Both the position numbers and the translations under genes were made by a program. Shown here one piece after another: positions 1-64,000 of a stretch of DNA of 64,000 bases. The DNA is taken from assembly GCA_035578905.1 (NCBI GenBank), contig JAQJVL010002667.1, forward strand, positions 23,253 through 87,252, read 5' to 3'. Positions within the stretch are counted from its first letter, which is position 1. Each line of letters begins with the position of its first letter. Under the pieces are notes generated by a model. It was not told the origin of the DNA. It saw only the letters and a program-made list of their open reading frames with translations, and ran no database searches. Source of the DNA: Stictocephala bisonia. Lineage: Eukaryota; Arthropoda; Insecta; Hemiptera; Membracidae.

Positions 1-759
1 AAAAAAATACAGACATCATATTAACCATTTTCTAGTCGAAAAAAAACTTAAAAGATGAAACAAGTTGACTAAAAACTTGGATTACATAGATTTCAAAACT
101 ATAAGTTAGCAGAAATCAATATTTCAGGGTTGAAATTGAATTTTGAACTCTCCATGTTAGAAAAAAATCATTTTCCAAATTTGGCATTCTAACTCCTCAT
201 TAATACTGTCCACAAGTTTCTGCTCTGATTTTTTCAGAAAATTAAACAAACCGAAGGGTCCAAGTTACATATTGAAAACAAATCAGACCTTAGTTAAAAC
301 AGTTGGTTCAATATCCAAATAAATGCTGTTTTTATATTTGGCACATTGACGTGTCACCCGCAGTTAGGGAGTGTATACTATTAAACCGTTTGTGACTCCT
401 TGCTCAAGTTTTGTACTTTTATGAAATCATAATATTTAAATCAGTTTACAGTATCAGTGAATCTGCATGATTTACCCTTAGCCTGCTACTTCCATCATTT
501 CATTTTTTCCTCCTCCTATCTCCTCCTTCAACCAAGTTTCCCTTAGCCTATAAACACATGTTATATACGTAATTTAAAGTTAAAAATTGTATGACATTTA
601 TTTGGAATGAGACAATGATGCTGTTCTATAATTTCATTTTAAATAAAAATATCACTTTAAATAAAAATAAATACTGTTTTACCAGAGTCTAGTAACTGTT
701 TTACACAGATTCTTCCAAATCTTAGTATTTTTATAATTTGTTTTCTACTCATATTTCAG
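1..759 (+). other. cic intron sequence at the left edge
   Basis: AT-rich sequence with no open frame, RNA gene or recognisable transposon. It is taken as intron because an acceptor ends it at 759. Confidence 0.6.
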
Positions 760-60785
<60,026 letters not shown>

Positions 60786-61480
60786 GTAAAAACAGTTATT
60801 AGGGAGCCTCAGAATGAATTTGAATTATTTATATCTTGTCAATAATCTTACAACACAATAGTTCTCTTGTTGCCTAGTTCAGAACTATAGACTCCTTGTA
60901 CTATATCTCAGATGGATTCATTAGCATTTGCTTATTGTGATTATTACTCCTCATAATAATAAAATAAGACTCATTGGCACTACACTCTAATCCGCTTTTT
61001 GAAGAATGTAATAAAACCTTATAATGAAAGCAGTGTTTTAACGGATCGTTAGTTGTCATACAATAACAGGGGGTCATTTTGCTCCATGAAAAACGAAAAA
61101 AAAACATGGGTTTCTATTTCAACGATTCGGTCTGTAATAATGATTTTATCGTAACACTTGAAGTGTCATTTGATAGGTGGAGAACTTTTCTAGTGAACCA
61201 TGAGTTGGTTTTTGTAAAACAATGGAGTATTTTATAACTGTTTAACAGTTAAATATGTGAAACTTTACATATCGTTTTTGACGATTTTAGATTAAAAAAC
61301 TCAAGGTTCACACGAACCGTACAGTTGAACAAAGTAGAAGCATGTTTTGGCCTGCTGGCAGTAAATTTGTATGTCTAGTATATAGGACTGTTGACTTCAC
61401 TTCTCAGTGGTGAGAAACGGCCACCTTAAGACAGGAAATGCTCATGTTACAATTTGGCACTAGTGAATAATGTTACAGAC
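60786..61480 (+). other. cic intron after the last exon of the window
   Basis: No features recognised. The next exon must lie beyond 64000. Confidence 0.5.
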
Positions 61481-61770
61481 AGAGCCATGGTGCTTGACTA
61501 GTAGGATAGGTAGTGCAAGGGAGATAGTGAATATCCCCCCCCCCCATACTTCTATGTCTATTGTATTCAACCTTTTTAAAATCTAGCCTTAGATATGATT
61601 TATAACGGCTGCTATGTTTACATAGTTTGCTCGATGGTGCTTATGTGGATAATCTCAACATAGTTTACTCAATGAAATTCAGTGATTTATAATAAGTTTT
61701 ATTTAATTCAATTTATTCAACTTATGTGTTTTTTATTCATCATTAAATTGGTTGATATTGGAATTTTAAG
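61481..61770 (+). repeat. direct repeat, left copy
   Basis: Related to 63246-63470. Shared blocks are gagccatggt, gatagtgaatatccc, tatgtctattgt, ggctgctatg and tagtttgctcgatggtgctt. Together the two copies bracket a transposase relic. Confidence 0.75.
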
Positions 61771-62174
61771 ATAAAATGGTTGTTTTATTTAAATGAAACA
61801 TATTTAATAATTCCACAAATTTTTAATGAATGCATTTTCATATTATAAACAAAAATAGTACAAAAATATAAAACATGTTTAAAAATAAAGAAATTGTACA
61901 AATTAATTAACAAAATGGATAAGTTGATCAAGTTTAAAAACAAGGTTTTGAATTATTTATGCTTTTTTGTAATTCATGTATAATTATCAGTAAAAAAAAT
62001 GCATTAAAATCAATAGATGGCTATGAAACGCAGTCATCTTTTATAATGCATGAATGCACTTTCAATTTTATTTATCTTTCTCTATGAGTATATATATAAT
62101 AGGCGACTCTTCAAATTTAATATCATGCAATTTTAATAATATTTGTATCAAATGTATTTTGTGTACAAATCTAT

Positions 62175-62900
62175 ATGCTAATAAATAATTTGAATATGTT
62201 CTTCTCTGCAAGCCATACTTGCATCTCAGCTTTAGTACTGTTCAAATTGGGACATTTATTCACTTGCTTATTGTGATATGATGGATTGTCAACAATCACT
62301 ACAGAATTGAGATGTAAATTTGGCACCAACTATTCCCTAAGTCACTTAAAGAGTCTGAACCGGCCGAACATATGGACACTGAAGAGTTACCCCACTGTCA
62401 ACCTTTAATTTTCTAACCACTTAAATCAATACATCCATAATAGACTTAACATACTTTTTTTTTACTTGCTTTCACTTGGTTAAACAGTTTATGATCAATC
62501 CCATTTCTCCACCAGAGTGTAAAAAAATCAGCTGCTCTCCCTTTGAAAATTGTGCAGCTACGCCTTCTTGAGAACCATCAGACCAACCCTTGCCGGACAC
62601 ATTAGAGAAGTCAATGTATGATTGATCCATATTCACATTAGGACATTTTTCTTTTCTGTACTTTTGTAACTTCTTTAGATACATAAAACGTTTGTATGTT
62701 ACATCATGTTTTTCCATCAAAATATGTCTGTTGTTTTTAGTTTTCCTCCATCTGTATCCATTGTTTTATAAGAATCTTTTTACATTGGTAATGGATTCTC
62801 TAAAATGTAAATCTCTTTACAATTTCATAAGTATTTTCTTTCCTGTTGGAAGACATATCTTCGTCATGTAAAAACTATTCACAACTCACCTAACTACACT
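62175..62900 (-). pseudogene. DDE-transposase relic of a common arthropod type
   Basis: The minus strand reads EKHDVTYKRFMYLKKLQKYR, SYIDFSNVSGKGWSDGSQEG and FSKGEQLIFLHSGGEMGLI. After stops it reads LVPNLHLNSVVIVDNPSYHN and MQVWLAEKNIFKLF. The order (YLDET-like, ISKGxRLIxxHAGGExGF-like, NSVxVxDNAxYH, WLxEKNI) is that of a DDE endonuclease family common in arthropod genomes (recalled). The first catalytic position is degraded (YIDFS) and the ORF is broken. Confidence 0.6.
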
Positions 62901-63245
62901 ATTATGGAAGTTGTCAAGACCTCCCACCTTTTTTGAAAGCTTTCTCTTTTTACTAGGTAAGTCAAACCCTGAACCAGTGTCTTCGAGCTTTCTTTTCTCC
63001 CCACTTAAACGCATTAGAGTTTGCAAAAAATGCCACATGTGGCTGCCACTCGTTTTCTAACCTTTTTTTGGATCAATGATAAATTTGACAGCTTAACCCT
63101 CTTGTTCTATAAAAATTATGACGTTCGGGTCAGCCTGTTCAGCACTTTGCCGTACAGTTTTCACATGTATGATTTCTCGGCCATCACTCACATAAATATA
63201 ACCAAGAAATCATTTTAAAACACAGTTATAAAGATACATACTGAG

Positions 63246-63470
63246 CCATGGTTCTAGGCGTGTAGGAGAGGTAGTGCGAGCGAGATAGTGAATATCCCTC
63301 ACCATACTTCTCCTATGTCTATTGTGTACAGTCTGTTCAAAATCTTAATTACGCTGGCTGCTATGATTATATAGTTTGCTCGATGGTGCTTGTGTTATTT
63401 AAATTTCGTAATTTATAAATGTTTTATTTAATCATTCAACATAAAATTCATAATTGAGTTGGTTTATATT
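63246..63470 (+). repeat. direct repeat, right copy
   Basis: The diverged second copy of the 61481-61770 repeat, in the same orientation. A (TA)n run follows near 63848-63866. Confidence 0.75.
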
Positions 63471-64000
63471 AAATGTAAACAATCATTGAATAATGAAAAC
63501 ATATTTTCAGAAGAAAACAAAAAAAAACAGCTGATTTTGTTATATCCGCAGAACACAGTAATTAGAAAATACAGTAGGTATCATGACGAGACTGTGCAGG
63601 AGACTGTGACGTGACATGGGTGAAATCAGCTGGTTTAATTATTCTATTAAATACTGGTAACTAATTCTACCAATCACATGAAAATATTGTCTAGGTACCG
63701 TATTTTTAAACATGAATGTACAACTGTCATTGGAGAGGGAAAACCATTGATGCGCATGCTCAAACCAGATGGTCCGGTTTGTAGCTTAGCACTATGGTCC
63801 GGTCTGTAGTATCCATTGATTTTTTTTCTTTCATAATAAAAAACCAACTATATATATATATATATAAATTCTTCTGTATCTGTTGGTCATCTTGATATTT
63901 ATGCTTGTTTATTCTAATTATATAGGGGTGCTGAAAAGTCTTAGAACAGTCTAATAACATCTTTACTCGTAAATATACAAACATAAAACTTGACAGGGTA

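Overview
The window is eukaryotic, intron-rich, AT-rich DNA, almost certainly from an insect. It is dominated by one plus-strand host gene, capicua (cic), the HMG-box transcriptional repressor. I could place 19 internal coding exons between 760 and 60785, about 3.74 kb of coding sequence or roughly 1,247 codons. All 19 have AG/GT borders and all 18 junctions keep the reading frame. The gene starts before base 1 and its last exon lies beyond 64000. Recognition rests on the HMG box split over 20199-20384 and 21587-21793, a Ser site upstream of it (RRTQSLSAL), several conserved linker motifs, and the C1 domain split over 52666-52844 and 60635-60785. No other host gene is supported. The species cannot be named from the sequence; a hemimetabolous insect such as a hemipteran would fit, but that is a guess.

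The introns are a transposon graveyard with a few young insertions. From left to right: a pogo-like relic (1290-1610); a piggyBac-like TTAA element with an N-terminal transposase relic (3356-4475); an RTE-like LINE with an 18-bp target duplication, inserted in a foldback MITE (5192-8941); a 2.6-kb hAT-like element (10389-13029); a piggyBac-like relic with the transposase C terminus (13779-14704); a mariner relic (16440-17160); a TTAA element (18980-19819); a nest of three TTAA elements (22268-25308) holding another dispersed repeat; and a 2.55-kb hAT element with a perfect 8-bp target duplication (28357-30909).

The most striking object is a complete 9.28-kb Ty3/gypsy-type LTR retrotransposon at 32830-42105, antisense in the intron between cic exons 10 and 11. 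It has a 4-bp target duplication (GTCT), near-identical 1.84-kb LTRs that each hold a 16-unit array of a 63/64-bp repeat, an 18-nt tRNA-Lys-type primer binding site, a polypurine tract, an intact gag, and a pol reached through a canonical GGGAAAC -1 frameshift site. Where errantiviruses carry env, its third ORF encodes a Ulp1/SENP-like (C48) cysteine protease with the His/Asp/Gln/Cys set in place and a splice acceptor just upstream. Pol runs from the aspartic protease straight into the end of RNase H and then integrase, so the reverse transcriptase is missing although the copy looks young.

Further right are a 17-copy, 40-bp minisatellite (47739-48418), LINE 3'-end relics (49509-49998, 51890-52210), and a second RTE-like LINE (53648-56718) with a 12-bp target duplication. 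The 5' part of that LINE is inverted, the signature of twin priming, and it is inserted in an older minus-strand LINE relic. A hAT-like MITE (58206-60175) and a DDE-transposase relic between two diverged direct repeats (61481-63470) close the window.
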